Source: Sulfurovum sp. (GTDB taxonomy: Bacteria; Campylobacterota; Campylobacteria; Campylobacterales; Sulfurovaceae). Taken from it: 64,000 nucleotides of DNA. The stretch is taken from the NCBI GenBank assembly GCA_027063305.1, contig JAMORY010000033.1, positions 19,367 through 83,366 of the forward strand, given 5' to 3'. Every line of letters starts with the position of its first letter. Within the stretch, counting starts at the first letter, position 1. This document shows, piece by piece, positions 1 to 8,644 of the stretch. The translations under genes and the position numbers were made by a program. The notes under the pieces are model-generated. The model was not told the DNA's origin, searched no databases, and worked only from the letters and a program-made list of their open reading frames with translations.

Positions 1-209
1 CGGCATGCTTCGGCACAGAGCCCACACTTGATACACGCTTTGAGGAAGTCATCCTCAGGCAGTGCCGCAGGCGGTCTCAATACCAAAGGCGATGCTTTCG
101 CCTCATCACTGTATCCACTCCACAACAATCCACCAAGAGCCGTTAAGCCAACGCTTTGAAGGGTCGTTGCCATGAACTTTCGTCTGTTGTTGTCGGAGTT
201 CTTTGCCAT
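1..209 (-). CDS. napG: NapG, ferredoxin-type quinol-to-Nap electron transfer protein (partial, cut by window edge)
   Basis: Reading leftward from the ATG at 207-209, the frame stays open to the window edge, giving about 69 N-terminal residues. It begins MAKNSDNRRKFM, a twin-arginine-type start, followed by a hydrophobic stretch and then a CIKCGLCAEAC iron-sulfur motif near residue 60. NapG is a periplasmic multi-[4Fe-4S] protein that works with NapH to pass electrons from menaquinol to the periplasmic nitrate reductase. The start lies 4 bp after the napA stop, with AAGG upstream. The napA-napG order is typical of Campylobacterota. The C-terminus is outside the window. Confidence 0.9.
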   Translation of the reverse strand, partial: MAKNSDNNRRKFMATTLQSVGLTALGGLLWSGYSDEAKASPLVLRPPAALPEDDFLKACIKCGLCAEAC

Positions 210-213
210 CTAC

Positions 214-3027
214 TTACGCCTTATATATCTTAACAGCACACTTCTTATAGTCTGTCTGTTTACTCATCGGACATGTCGCATCAAGACATACTTTGTTGAT
301 GAATACTTTCTCATCGAACCATGGAACGAACACCAATCCTTGAGGCGGTCTGTTACGTCCTCTGGTCTCGACTCTTGCCTTCACCTTACCACGACGTGAT
401 TCAACCCATACGAGCTCACCACGTTTAACACCTTTTTCTTTAGCATCTTTCGGGTTCATATAGCAGAGTGCTTCAGGAACCGCACGGAAGAGTTCAGGAA
501 CTCTCATTGTCATTGTTCCAGAGTGCCAGTGCTCCAACACACGCCCTGTACAGAGCCATGTATCGTAGTTTGCATCTGGCATTTCCGGTGGATCCATGTA
601 CGGTCTTGCAAAGATCTTCGCTTTGTTCTTGAGTGACGTTTTTTTCTTGTCTTTGACACCTTTGAGGTCTCCGTGAGGAAGTTTTTTCGCCAATGGTCCG
701 TAGAATGCGTGTGTTGATTTACTTCCAGCCGCTTTTGCCGCTTTTGCCGCATACGGATCGTATTTGACGTTAAATCTCCACTGTGTCTCTTTACCATCGA
801 CAACAGGCCACTTCAGTCCTCTTACTTTGTGGTAGACTTCGAACGGTGCGAGGTCGTGTCCGTGTCCACGTCCGAACCATGCATACTCTTCGAAGAGATA
901 CTCATGGATCATGAATCCGTACCCTTTAAAGACTTTTCCGTCACTTCCTACAACGTTTCTGCTGTCACCCAAACATTCGGAGTTGTCGAAACCTTTTTGA
1001 GGGAATTTGTTCAGATCGATCTTATACTTCTTCGCTCTGTCGTTCGCAAAGAGGATCTCATACATTGTCGTATCATCGTTGTATCCGAGTTTTTTCGCAT
1101 CTTTTCTGACATCCGGTAGTTTCTTACCGTTTCTTAGCGTATATGGTCCCCAGAGATCTTTGACTGTAAATCTTTTTGAGAACTCGACCCACTGCCATGT
1201 ATCACTCATTGCATCACCGACAGGAAGAACTTGCTGTCTCCAGTGTTGTGTACGACGTTCAGCGTTTCCGTAAGCACCCCACTTCTCATAGATCATCGCA
1301 GATGGAAGTACGAGGTCGGAAACTTTAGCAGAGATACCTGGGTATCCATCGGAAGTTACGATGAAGTTATCCATCTCACGTGCCGCTTTGATCCAGTGGC
1401 TTGCAGATGCGGAGTCTTGGTACGGGTTACATACGTTCACCCATGCAAATTTCACTACGCCATCTTCGATGTCTCTGTGGATCTTCATGATGTGCTGGTT
1501 ACCTACCGGGTTCAATGTTCCCGCAGGGATCTGCCATTTTTTCTCTGTGATCGCTCTGTGTTTCGGGTTTTTCACCATCATATCGGCTGGAAGTCTGTGT
1601 GCGAACGTACCAACCTCTCTAGCGGTACCACAAGCTGATGGCTGTCCGGTTAGTGAGAATGCACCGTTACCCGGAAGCGCTTGCTTGTTAAGGAGGAAGT
1701 GTACATTGTACGAGAGTGTGTTCACCCACGTTCCTCTGGTGTGCTGGTTCATACCCATGGTCCAGAATGAAACGACCTTTCTATCTTTTTCAATGTAAAG
1801 ATCAGCCAACGCTTTAAGTTTTTTCTTGAACGAGTCGATCGATTCGTTCGGATCACCTTTTGCGATCTTCGCTACATAATCGAGTGTGAACGGCTCAAGT
1901 GATTTCTTATACTCTTCAAATGAGATCATCCAGTGTTTCAATGTACCCGGAGTGTTCTTCATTACGTCACCCTCTTTGTAACCGTACGGCTTCAATGCAG
2001 GTGCTTCTTTTGCAGAGACTTTCTTGCTCATCTCTTTTTTGATGATCTCCATCTCTTTTGCAGTATATTTACCATCTTTAAGTGACTTCTCTCCCGCTCT
2101 TCTCATACCGTAACCGATATTGACCGGACCGGCTGTAAAGACGATGTTCTCTTTTACGAAATCCCAATCGATCGCTTCAGGGTGGTTATAGACGATCTCA
2201 TGTGCGATGTAGTTCCAGATCGCAAGGTCTGTCTGTGGGGAGAAGATGATATTGATATCACCGATATCACACGTTCTGTGCGTATAGGTCTGGATATTGA
2301 CGATCTTCACCTTATCAGGGTTGGAGAGCTTTCTATCGGAAACACGTGACCAGAGGATCGGGTGCATCTCCGCCATGTTTGAACCCCATGTAACGATGGT
2401 ATCGGTAATTTCGATATCGTCGTAACATCCTGAAGGCTCATCCACACCGAACGTTTGGTAGAAACCGACAACTGCCGATGCCATACAGTGACGTGCGTTA
2501 GGATCGATCGCGTTGGATCTGAACCCACCTTTCATCATTTTCTGTGCAGCATACCCTTCCATAACGGTGTACTGCCCTGATGCGAATACCGCAACACCTT
2601 CAGGTCCGCTCTCTTTAAGCGCTCTTTTCGCATGTTTCTCCATCTCATCAAAGGCACGTTTCCAAGAAACCGGTCTAAATTTACCGTGTTTATCGAACTC
2701 ACCTTTGTCATTCATACGAAGAAGCGGGGTTTTCAATCTATCCGCACCATACATGATCTTCGCGTTGAAGTATCCCTTAATACAGTTCAACCCTCTGTTC
2801 ACCGGAGCAGCCGGATCCCCTTTTACCGCTACGATCTTCCCGTTCTTGGTCGCAAGCATGATCCCACACCCAGTACCACAGAAACGGCACGCCGCTTTAT
2901 CCCATCTCCAATCTTTCTGCGCATCCGATGCAGCAGCTTCAAGGTTGGACGGAACAGCAATTCCTACAGCACTGGCAGCTGACGCAGCAGCAGCGCTTTT
3001 GAGAAATTCTCGTCTATTCAAAGCCAT
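214..3027 (-). CDS. napA: Periplasmic nitrate reductase catalytic subunit NapA
   Basis: This 937 aa protein reduces nitrate to nitrite in the periplasm with a Mo-bis-MGD cofactor and one [4Fe-4S] cluster. The N-terminus [15 protein letters not shown] is a Tat signal. The cluster motif CRFCGTGCG, with its fourth Cys in NRGLNCIKG, follows around residues 45-85. The Mo ligand Cys is in RHCMASAV near residue 180. The start at 3025-3027 is chosen over an upstream in-frame codon because GGAGGAAGTA precedes it and it gives a proper Tat signal. The length is normal for epsilonproteobacterial NapA. napG follows directly. An FNR-type box lies about 90 bp upstream. Confidence 0.97.
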   Translation of the reverse strand: MALNRREFLKSAAAASAASAVGIAVPSNLEAAASDAQKDWRWDKAACRFCGTGCGIMLATKNGKIVAVKGDPAAPVNRGLNCIKGYFNAKIMYGADRLKTPLLRMNDKGEFDKHGKFRPVSWKRAFDEMEKHAKRALKESGPEGVAVFASGQYTVMEGYAAQKMMKGGFRSNAIDPNARHCMASAVVGFYQTFGVDEPSGCYDDIEITDTIVTWGSNMAEMHPILWSRVSDRKLSNPDKVKIVNIQTYTHRTCDIGDINIIFSPQTDLAIWNYIAHEIVYNHPEAIDWDFVKENIVFTAGPVNIGYGMRRAGEKSLKDGKYTAKEMEIIKKEMSKKVSAKEAPALKPYGYKEGDVMKNTPGTLKHWMISFEEYKKSLEPFTLDYVAKIAKGDPNESIDSFKKKLKALADLYIEKDRKVVSFWTMGMNQHTRGTWVNTLSYNVHFLLNKQALPGNGAFSLTGQPSACGTAREVGTFAHRLPADMMVKNPKHRAITEKKWQIPAGTLNPVGNQHIMKIHRDIEDGVVKFAWVNVCNPYQDSASASHWIKAAREMDNFIVTSDGYPGISAKVSDLVLPSAMIYEKWGAYGNAERRTQHWRQQVLPVGDAMSDTWQWVEFSKRFTVKDLWGPYTLRNGKKLPDVRKDAKKLGYNDDTTMYEILFANDRAKKYKIDLNKFPQKGFDNSECLGDSRNVVGSDGKVFKGYGFMIHEYLFEEYAWFGRGHGHDLAPFEVYHKVRGLKWPVVDGKETQWRFNVKYDPYAAKAAKAAGSKSTHAFYGPLAKKLPHGDLKGVKDKKKTSLKNKAKIFARPYMDPPEMPDANYDTWLCTGRVLEHWHSGTMTMRVPELFRAVPEALCYMNPKDAKEKGVKRGELVWVESRRGKVKARVETRGRNRPPQGLVFVPWFDEKVFINKVCLDATCPMSKQTDYKKCAVKIYKA

Positions 3028-3118
3028 ATTACTTCCTCCGTAAATTTTATTTCCGTTATAGAGCACGATAAAACTATAACAACGAGTATAGTTTAGCATA
3101 AGATGAGAGAAATGGAAG

Positions 3119-3132
3119 ATGATTTATATCAA
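3119..3132 (-). promoter_or_regulatory. FNR/NNR-type box upstream of napA (one mismatch)
   Basis: ATGATTTATATCAA matches TTGAT-N4-ATCAA except for the first base. A -10-like TAAACT (3090-3095, read on the minus strand) starts 30.5 bp from its centre, close to the spacing seen at the other boxes in this window. It would drive napA. Confidence 0.6.
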
Positions 3133-3248
3133 GATTTCTGATTTGTTCAATAAATATGATAAATCGAAACAGGAAAAAATCGGAGTCTTTTTGTATTAGA
3201 TAAGTAGGAAAAATATGTTTCGCGAACTTTTGCAGAAAAGTTGATGAA

Positions 3249-3271
3249 ATCAGGAGTAAAAAACTCCTGAT
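3249..3271 (-). terminator. Hairpin terminator between the DUF59 gene and the nap promoter
   Basis: A perfect 9 bp stem (3249-3257 with 3263-3271, arm ATCAGGAGT) and an A5/T5 loop lie 3 bp past the stop of the minus-strand DUF59 gene. The following T tract is weak. Confidence 0.6.
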
Positions 3272-3273
3272 TA

Positions 3274-3582
3274 CTAGAGACCTCCAAGGGTCTTTTTGAC
3301 ATTCTCATCCGCCATGGAGATGTTCCATGCCGGCTCCCAGACCACTTCGACCTCGACTTCACCGACACCTTCGATACGTTCGACCGCTTCTTTAACCCAC
3401 TGGGTAATCATCTGATGTAACGGACACCCTTGTGTAGAGAGGGTCATCACTACATGCACATTACAGTCATCATCGATGATCGCATCATAGATCAGTCCCA
3501 TCTCGACAAGGTTGAAGCCCACTTCCGGATCGATGACGGTCGAAATAGCATCAAATACCGCTTCTTTTGTGATATCGCACAT
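3274..3582 (-). CDS. DUF59 / MIP18-family iron-sulfur assembly-type protein (PaaD/SufT-like)
   Basis: A 102 aa soluble protein with the DUF59 pattern: the DPEVGFNLVEMGLIY segment near residues 18-32, then STQGCPLHQ with the conserved Cys, and a C-terminal WEPAW. Family members (SufT, PaaD, the bacterial relatives of eukaryotic MIP18) help mature Fe-S or metal centres. It follows the NnrS-like gene in the same direction and ends in a hairpin before the nap promoter. It may be the last gene of the operon controlled by the box at 5296-5309. The metal target is unknown. Maturation of Fe-S enzymes of nitrate and nitrite respiration is an inference from context. Confidence 0.8.
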   Translation of the reverse strand: MCDITKEAVFDAISTVIDPEVGFNLVEMGLIYDAIIDDDCNVHVVMTLSTQGCPLHQMITQWVKEAVERIEGVGEVEVEVVWEPAWNISMADENVKKTLGGL

Positions 3583-3657
3583 TTATATATCCTTTATCAT
3601 TCATTTTTTGTAGGTCGGGTAGATGCGATGCTTACGGTCGCTCCTACCTTATTGAAT

Positions 3658-4893
3658 TTATTTACCGTACGAGAGCATCTTGTTCATGCTCGAATAGAGG
3701 AATCCTGCACCCGCAAGTAGAAAGCTCGCACCGGCTTTGAAGAGAATATCACTCTCTCCCATCAGACCGAAACCTCCCAGTACGACACCTGTCGCTGTGA
3801 ACCAGAACATCATTGATGCCGCCTCCTTAGGGTACATCTCATGCAACATCGGCACCTTCTCTTTTCCGACAAGCGGTGCGAAACGCTCGAACCATACAAG
3901 GAACGGAACGATCTTGTAAAGGTGTCCGGTGATCATGGAAGAGATGAACCCCACGATCAAGAACCAGACCGCAGCATGAATGAAGGACTCTTTTCCTGTC
4001 AAGAACCCGACACATCCCAGTACAATCGCAGCTGCAAGCGTACCAAAGGCGAACACCATCGATTTTGCCCAGATATCCCACTCTTTACGTACAGTGAGCT
4101 TTGCAATGATATATATCTGTATCATATAGAGGATCACCCCGATCAATGTGGTAAGGTATCCCAGCCACATCATCGCGCCAATACCAAAAAGTGCACCAAA
4201 AAATACGATCGCTACACCGCTGATGACCCACTTGAACGCACGGTTGATATAGTCCTCTTCAAACCCGTGTGCCAAGGAGAACATCGGAATGAGTATGAGC
4301 GAGAAACCGATAATGGTCAATATGACATATCCGCCAAGCACGGCATAGACATGTGCTTTGAGCATCATCTCGACATCTACGCTCAACTCTCCTGCAAGCC
4401 CCAAGGCGATGGCGAACCCTGTCAGGATCCCAAGAAGAAGATAACCGTTACTCCATGCTACGGTCTTGACCGTCAGGGTACGCAAGGTACTCTTCTTCAG
4501 TGTCGCCAGACTCTCCGCCGCAAAGACGATCATCCCTACGAGTACCAGCAGTCCGCCGTAAGGCAGAAGTGAAGGCATCATCCAAAACCCATAGACCATT
4601 GCCGATACGCCGACCCCAAGAAGGGGTAGTATAATATAGTAGACATCCACCACAGCATGCCCTACCTCCAGCACCACAGGGATCAGCTGTGCCATTGCAC
4701 CGAAGATCACCATCATCACAAACCCGAGCAAGAACAGATGTACCCAGCCGGCAATATCCATCTGGGCATAACTGAACTCAGGCGAGAAGAAAAGCAGTGC
4801 GATCATAGAGAACAGGTAGAAGATCACTCCGTATTTAAAGAACGGTGCGATCAGCTTCAGTGGTGGTGCAAAATCACTCGATACTGCTTTCAT
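3658..4893 (-). CDS. NnrS-like multi-pass haem/copper membrane protein
   Basis: 411 aa with about 12 predicted membrane segments and no large soluble domain. Histidines sit inside or next to membrane helices in repeated contexts: GWVHLFLLGF (near residue 50), HVYAVLGGY (near 180), SLAHGF and MITGHLYKIVPF. This resembles NnrS and other proteins related to the catalytic subunit of haem-copper oxidases. NnrS family proteins contain haem and copper and protect against NO stress in denitrifiers. The gene lies 6 bp after the DUF2249 gene and shares its FNR-type promoter, which fits a role in NO handling. The exact family is uncertain. Confidence 0.6.
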   Translation of the reverse strand: MKAVSSDFAPPLKLIAPFFKYGVIFYLFSMIALLFFSPEFSYAQMDIAGWVHLFLLGFVMMVIFGAMAQLIPVVLEVGHAVVDVYYIILPLLGVGVSAMVYGFWMMPSLLPYGGLLVLVGMIVFAAESLATLKKSTLRTLTVKTVAWSNGYLLLGILTGFAIALGLAGELSVDVEMMLKAHVYAVLGGYVILTIIGFSLILIPMFSLAHGFEEDYINRAFKWVISGVAIVFFGALFGIGAMMWLGYLTTLIGVILYMIQIYIIAKLTVRKEWDIWAKSMVFAFGTLAAAIVLGCVGFLTGKESFIHAAVWFLIVGFISSMITGHLYKIVPFLVWFERFAPLVGKEKVPMLHEMYPKEAASMMFWFTATGVVLGGFGLMGESDILFKAGASFLLAGAGFLYSSMNKMLSYGK

Positions 4894-4899
4894 CGTATG

Positions 4900-5241
4900 T
4901 TACCCTGCACAAGAAGTTTGTGTCAGGTCCGCCTTTTCACTCTCTCCCTCTTTGTATGAGAAGATCAACTTCACACGTCCATCTTCCATATCTTCTGCAT
5001 CGATATTATAGTTCTCACCGATCTTCTCAAGAAGCCCCATCGGTTTTTTATGGTTGATCATAACGACCTTTTTGTTCGGGCTGTCGATCATCTTAAGTCC
5101 TGCCATGGCATTGACCATTGGTTCCGGTGGTCCACACTTAGAGGTATCGAACTCAAAATATTGTGTCTCTCCGATTGTGTATGTAAAGAAAGGAACGGTC
5201 GCTCCCGGTACTTCGATTGGTTGACGATTTAATTCAGACAT
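4900..5241 (-). CDS. DUF2249 (TusA-like fold) protein
   Basis: 113 aa, soluble. The core FDTSKCGPPEPMVNAMAGL, then VVMINHKKPMGLLEKI and a final strand KLIFSYK, match the DUF2249/TusA-like pattern of a conserved P-P-E-P helix start followed by a Leu-Leu helix. Such proteins are repeatedly found beside denitrification and nitrosative stress genes, but their biochemistry is poorly known. It is the first gene after the FNR box at 5296-5309, with a predicted transcript start near 5261 and AGGAG before the ATG. A Cys in TSKCGPP and another near the C-terminus (TSCAG) could bind metal or carry sulfur; this is an inference. Confidence 0.7.
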   Translation of the reverse strand: MSELNRQPIEVPGATVPFFTYTIGETQYFEFDTSKCGPPEPMVNAMAGLKMIDSPNKKVVMINHKKPMGLLEKIGENYNIDAEDMEDGRVKLIFSYKEGESEKADLTQTSCAG

Positions 5242-5295
5242 ATTAACTCCTATTTATAATTTTTTACATTGTATGGCATTCTACATCCATTAGAC

Positions 5296-5309
5296 TTGAT
5301 TTACATCAA
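5296..5309 (-). promoter_or_regulatory. FNR/NNR-type box for the DUF2249-NnrS-like-DUF59 operon
   Basis: TTGATTTACATCAA is a perfect TTGAT-N4-ATCAA site. On the minus strand a -10 hexamer TACAAT (5268-5273) begins 29.5 bp from its centre, giving a start near 5261 and a leader of about 20 nt before the ATG at 5241. Confidence 0.85.
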
Positions 5310-5333
5310 GATTTTGTCAAATCATTACATAAA

Positions 5334-5900
5334 TCATTTGAAATGCTCTTGGAAATAGGATAAGACCATCTTCTCGAACTTCGCCATACGTGACCTTCCT
5401 TTGGGCAGGTGCTTGCGTAAGTGTCGCATCTCTGAGAGGAATGACCCTACCCCTTCGGGAATACGCGCCTCGAAATAGTGTCGTAACTGTTTGGTAAATG
5501 CGGGAGAAGCCCCTTGTGTGGAGAAAGCGATCATCAACTCCCCACGCTGCAGAACCGAAGGGAAGATAAAGTCACAATAGTCGGTATTGTCCACCGCATT
5601 GACAAGAATACGATAAGGGCGGGACTCTTCGAATATCGCTTGTTGCAGCGATACCGTATCAGTCGCGACGATCACGATGGCAAACCCAAGGATATCACCT
5701 TTTTCATAGGCGCGGCGATAGAGCTTTAACCCGTGTGCCTCTACAAGCCGTTCGGTCTCATCCCCCACCTCTTTGGCGATCAGCGTAATATCGTTCGTAA
5801 ACTGCAATAGCGCCGATAGTTTCTGTGCGGCGATCGTACCGCCACCTACGATCAGTACCTTCTGCTCTTGCATCTGTAAGAAGATGGGAAAATAGGACAT
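5334..5900 (-). CDS. Precorrin-2 dehydrogenase / sirohydrochlorin ferrochelatase (Met8/CysG N-domain type)
   Basis: 188 aa. It oxidises precorrin-2 to sirohydrochlorin and may insert iron to make sirohaem, the precursor for haem d1. The Rossmann motif VLIVGGGTIAAQK lies at residues 14-26. It is followed by the NAVDNTDYCDFIFPS segment and STQGASPAF typical of the family. The start has AAGGAGGAA at a good distance. With cobA/nirE (7858-8592), the divergent NirDL and nirJ it forms the haem d1 pathway. A box at 5954-5967 lies between it and nirDL and may act on both, with a TAGAGT -10 at 5926-5931. Confidence 0.9.
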   Translation of the reverse strand: MSYFPIFLQMQEQKVLIVGGGTIAAQKLSALLQFTNDITLIAKEVGDETERLVEAHGLKLYRRAYEKGDILGFAIVIVATDTVSLQQAIFEESRPYRILVNAVDNTDYCDFIFPSVLQRGELMIAFSTQGASPAFTKQLRHYFEARIPEGVGSFLSEMRHLRKHLPKGRSRMAKFEKMVLSYFQEHFK

Positions 5901-5953
5901 CGATTCCTCCTTGTGTCACCCTTATACTCTACCCGAAGTCTAGCACAATTGCT

Positions 5954-5967
5954 TTGATGAATATCAA
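5954..5967. promoter_or_regulatory. FNR/NNR-type box between divergent precorrin-2 dehydrogenase and nirDL
   Basis: TTGATGAATATCAA is a perfect site. Rightward, TATAAT (5990-5995) starts 29.5 bp from its centre, giving a transcript start near 6002 and a 24 nt leader to nirDL. Leftward, a weaker TAGAGT (5926-5931) has the same spacing. Confidence 0.88.
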
Positions 5968-6025
5968 TAGAACTTGATATGAAATTGACTATAATCACCC
6001 CAACAATAAAAGAAGCGAGAAAACC

Positions 6026-7030
6026 ATGCAAGATGAACTACTTTATGAAATGCAAAATGCCTTCCCCATAAGCGAGCGTCCTTTTAAAGAGATGGCACAG
6101 CGTCTTGAAACTACCGAAGAGGAGGTGCTCAAGACCGTACAGAGACTCAAAGATGAGAAGATCATCCGCCAGACTTCTGCGATCTTTGATACCAAACGGC
6201 TTGGCTATCGCTCCTCTTTGGTCGCATTCAAAGTAGATGAAGCCAACATCGATAAGGCTGCTGAGATCATCAATGCCCATCCGGGGGTCAGCCATAACTA
6301 CTTAAGGAACCACGACTACAACATCTGGTTCACTATGGCGGTTGAGCCCGACAGCCGTTTCGGATTGGAAAAGACCATTGAGATACTCAAAGAGCAGACC
6401 GGTGCAGAGGATGCTATTATCCTTCCTACCCTTAAGATGTTCAAGATCAAAGTACAGATGGATACGACCGGTAAACGTGCCAAGAAAGAGAAGGTTAAAA
6501 AAGCCGCCCATAAAGAGATAGAACTGACCCCTGAGCATATTGCGGTCATCAAAGCACTACAAAAAGATATTGCCGTGGTTGCCGAACCGTTCAAACAGAT
6601 CACCCAAGCGCTTGATATAAGCTATGAGCGACTCTTTGAGATCGCCCATGAACTTAAAAGTGCCGGTGTAATGAGACGCTTCGCCACTATTCTTAACCAC
6701 CGACGTGCAGGCTTTGGTGCCAATGCGATGTCTGTCTGGGCGGTACCGGAGGAGAAAGGCGAAGAGATAGGTAGACAGCTTGCCGAATTCTCAGCCGTCT
6801 CTCACTGCTATCTGCGCCCAAGCTATCCTAACTGGTCGTATAACCTCTTTGCCATGGTACATGCCAAAACCCAAGAGGAGTGCGATGCCCTCATTGAGGA
6901 GATGGCACAAGAGACCGGGTTGAAAGAGTATGGCAAACTCTACTCAACCAAAGAGTTCAAAAAACAGCGTCTTGTCTATTTTGATGATGCGTTCAAGGAG
7001 TGGGAAGAGAAGGTAGCAAGTAAGAGATAA
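6026..7030 (+). CDS. nirDL: NirDL-type fused sirohaem decarboxylase (Lrp/AsnC-like)
   Basis: 334 aa with two tandem Lrp/AsnC-like halves joined by a Lys-rich linker near residues 150-165. The first half has KTVQRLKDEKIIRQTSAIFD and HPGVSHNYLRNHDYNIWFT. The second has MRRFATILNHRRAGF and SHCYLRPSYPNWSYNLF. These are hallmarks of the NirD/NirL/NirG/NirH and AhbA/AhbB sirohaem decarboxylases, which remove the C12 and C18 acetate carboxyls on the way to haem d1. They look like regulators but are enzymes. A fusion in one chain is known in some denitrifiers. No separate nirG or nirH is in the window, so this one protein may do the whole step. Confidence 0.88.
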   Translation: MQDELLYEMQNAFPISERPFKEMAQRLETTEEEVLKTVQRLKDEKIIRQTSAIFDTKRLGYRSSLVAFKVDEANIDKAAEIINAHPGVSHNYLRNHDYNIWFTMAVEPDSRFGLEKTIEILKEQTGAEDAIILPTLKMFKIKVQMDTTGKRAKKEKVKKAAHKEIELTPEHIAVIKALQKDIAVVAEPFKQITQALDISYERLFEIAHELKSAGVMRRFATILNHRRAGFGANAMSVWAVPEEKGEEIGRQLAEFSAVSHCYLRPSYPNWSYNLFAMVHAKTQEECDALIEEMAQETGLKEYGKLYSTKEFKKQRLVYFDDAFKEWEEKVASKR

Positions 7031-7064
7031 ATTTTGCATACCAAAACTTATCTACACCTTCAGA

Positions 7065-7766
7065 TCACTCTTCGTATCCGATCTTCGCTTTGAAGCTTGC
7101 CAGGCAGTTGGTACAGTTCTTGATGGTATTGTTCTCGATGATGGCAAAAAGCGCTTCTTCATTGAGGATGATCAGTTTATGATTCTCTATTTTAACGATC
7201 CCCTCTTTTTTCATTTTGGTCAAGATACGGGAGAAGGTCTCCGGGGTCAGATTCAAAATAGAAGCGATCTCATTATTCTTGAGACGGTTGAAAATAGTCA
7301 CTTTCTTGAGCATCAGGTCCGCTACTTTCGCTTCGGACGAGAGGATTGTCTCTTTATGTACGAGTGCAGAAAGCAGACTGACCTTACCCGTTAGTGACTT
7401 CAGCAGTTCAAGTGAGAACTCAGGCTGGTTGAGCAGTTCGTAGAGTTTGTCGAAGTGTAGCAGTCCGATACATCCGTCCGTCACGAACTCACATGTTGCG
7501 GGGAATGCTTCTTTTTCAAAAATGGCGTACTCGGCTATGAGCCCCGGTGCGGAAAAACGGTTGATCTGGATCTGTGTCCCTTTGGGAGAGGTTTTGTAGA
7601 GTTTGACACTCCCCTCCATCAAAATATGCAGATATTCGCTCGTATCCCCTTCATAAAAGACAATACTTTCTTTTGTATAGCGCTTTAGTCGAATGTGCTC
7701 TTGAAGTTCTGTTAAGTAGTTCTGCCCTAGTGCGGAGAAGATAGGGATCTCTTCAAGTCTATACAT
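7065..7766 (-). CDS. Crp/Fnr-family transcriptional regulator (NO/redox-responsive candidate)
   Basis: 233 aa. An N-terminal cyclic-nucleotide-like beta-roll (residues 10-120, with FYEGDTSEYLHILMEGSVKLYK) is followed by a dimer helix and a C-terminal winged helix with the recognition segment LNLTPETFSRILTKMKKEGI (near residues 175-195). There is no N-terminal four-Cys cluster as in classical FNR, but Cys residues occur at the C-terminus (NCTNCLASF). It lies inside the haem d1 gene group. It is a candidate to bind the TTGAT-N4-ATCAA sites of this window, as NNR/DNR-type regulators do, or the TTTAC-N4-GTAAA dyad near nirS. The ligand is unknown. It is convergent with nirDL. Confidence 0.9.
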   Translation of the reverse strand: MYRLEEIPIFSALGQNYLTELQEHIRLKRYTKESIVFYEGDTSEYLHILMEGSVKLYKTSPKGTQIQINRFSAPGLIAEYAIFEKEAFPATCEFVTDGCIGLLHFDKLYELLNQPEFSLELLKSLTGKVSLLSALVHKETILSSEAKVADLMLKKVTIFNRLKNNEIASILNLTPETFSRILTKMKKEGIVKIENHKLIILNEEALFAIIENNTIKNCTNCLASFKAKIGYEE

Positions 7767-7857
7767 CGTATCTACCTTTTGCCTTAAAAATGTAGATAAC
7801 TATACACTAAAAAAGATAAATTCTCTCCTAGTTAAGAAGATATTTGGGTGATATTCC

Positions 7858-8592
7858 CTATTTCTCGAACCAAGAGAGCTTCTCGCGCAGTTTTACCACC
7901 TCTCCAACTACGATCAGTGCCGGTGTCGGCAGATCTTTTGCCTTCTCATAGATATCTTCAAGTGTTCCCACGACCGTTTTCTCTTCGGGTGTCGTACCAC
8001 GGCTGATCACGGCGATAGGGTGATCTTTGGGTTTTCCTATCTCAATAAGCTTCTTGGTGATCTTATCGAGTCTGTGCAACCCCATCAAAAAGACGATCGT
8101 ATCGTCTGTCTTGTAGTTCTCCCATGGAATTTGAGAGTGGTCTTTATTCTTCGATTCATGCCCTGTTACCACACGGAACGAAACTGTAATACCTCTATGT
8201 GTAACCGGTATTCCGGCATACTCAGGTACGGCAATAGCAGAGGTGATACCCGGAATGAACTCAAACTCGATCCCGCGTTCACGAAGGTAGATCCCCTCCT
8301 CGCCTCCACGTCCAAACACCAAGGGGTCTCCCCCTTTAAGGCGTACCACATGGTTGTGTTTGAGTGCTGCTTGGTAGATCACTTCATTGATCTCTTCTTG
8401 CGGTAGGGTATGGTGTGAATCCTCTTTCCCTACATAGATACACTCGCACCCCTCTTTTGCCTGTAATAGAATATCGGGGTTTGCCAAACGGTCATAGATG
8501 ATCACATCCGCCATCTGTACCACTCTTAACGCTTTGACCGTCAGAAGATCGATATCTCCGGGCCCCGCCCCTGTTAAATAGACTTTACCCAT
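7858..8592 (-). CDS. cobA: Uroporphyrinogen-III C-methyltransferase (CobA/NirE)
   Basis: 244 aa. It methylates uroporphyrinogen III twice with SAM to give precorrin-2, the entry to sirohaem and haem d1. The family motifs VYLTGAGPGDIDLLTVKAL (N-terminus), VVRLKGGDPLVFGRGGEE (near residue 85) and the GITSAIAVPEYAGIPVTHR block are all present. The start at 8590-8592 is chosen because GGAGAGAG precedes it; an upstream in-frame codon would add 8 residues. It follows nirJ and a short heptad repeat, and is probably in the nirC-nirJ-cobA operon, where the name nirE would fit. Confidence 0.95.
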   Translation of the reverse strand: MGKVYLTGAGPGDIDLLTVKALRVVQMADVIIYDRLANPDILLQAKEGCECIYVGKEDSHHTLPQEEINEVIYQAALKHNHVVRLKGGDPLVFGRGGEEGIYLRERGIEFEFIPGITSAIAVPEYAGIPVTHRGITVSFRVVTGHESKNKDHSQIPWENYKTDDTIVFLMGLHRLDKITKKLIEIGKPKDHPIAVISRGTTPEEKTVVGTLEDIYEKAKDLPTPALIVVGEVVKLREKLSWFEK

Positions 8593-8612
8593 GATCTCTC
8601 TCCTTTTGTTTT

Positions 8613-8644
8613 TCACTCTTCACTATTCACTCCTCACTATTCAC
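8613..8644 (-). repeat. Heptanucleotide tandem repeat (GTGARDA type, about 4.5 units)
   Basis: On the minus strand the units read GTGAATA, GTGAGGA, GTGAATA, GTGAAGA, GTGA. It overlaps the last two codons of nirJ and fills the gap to cobA. The same GTGAGGA heptad occurs at 45128-45155 and 57985-58005. Confidence 0.7.

Noticed and set aside
3841..4572. A 243-codon open frame opposite the NnrS-like gene
   Set aside because: It is His/Asp/Lys-rich antisense to a membrane protein, with no ribosome binding site.
6026..7030. NirDL as an AsnC/Lrp transcription factor
   Set aside because: Both halves carry the conserved sirohaem decarboxylase motifs and it lies in a haem d1 cluster.
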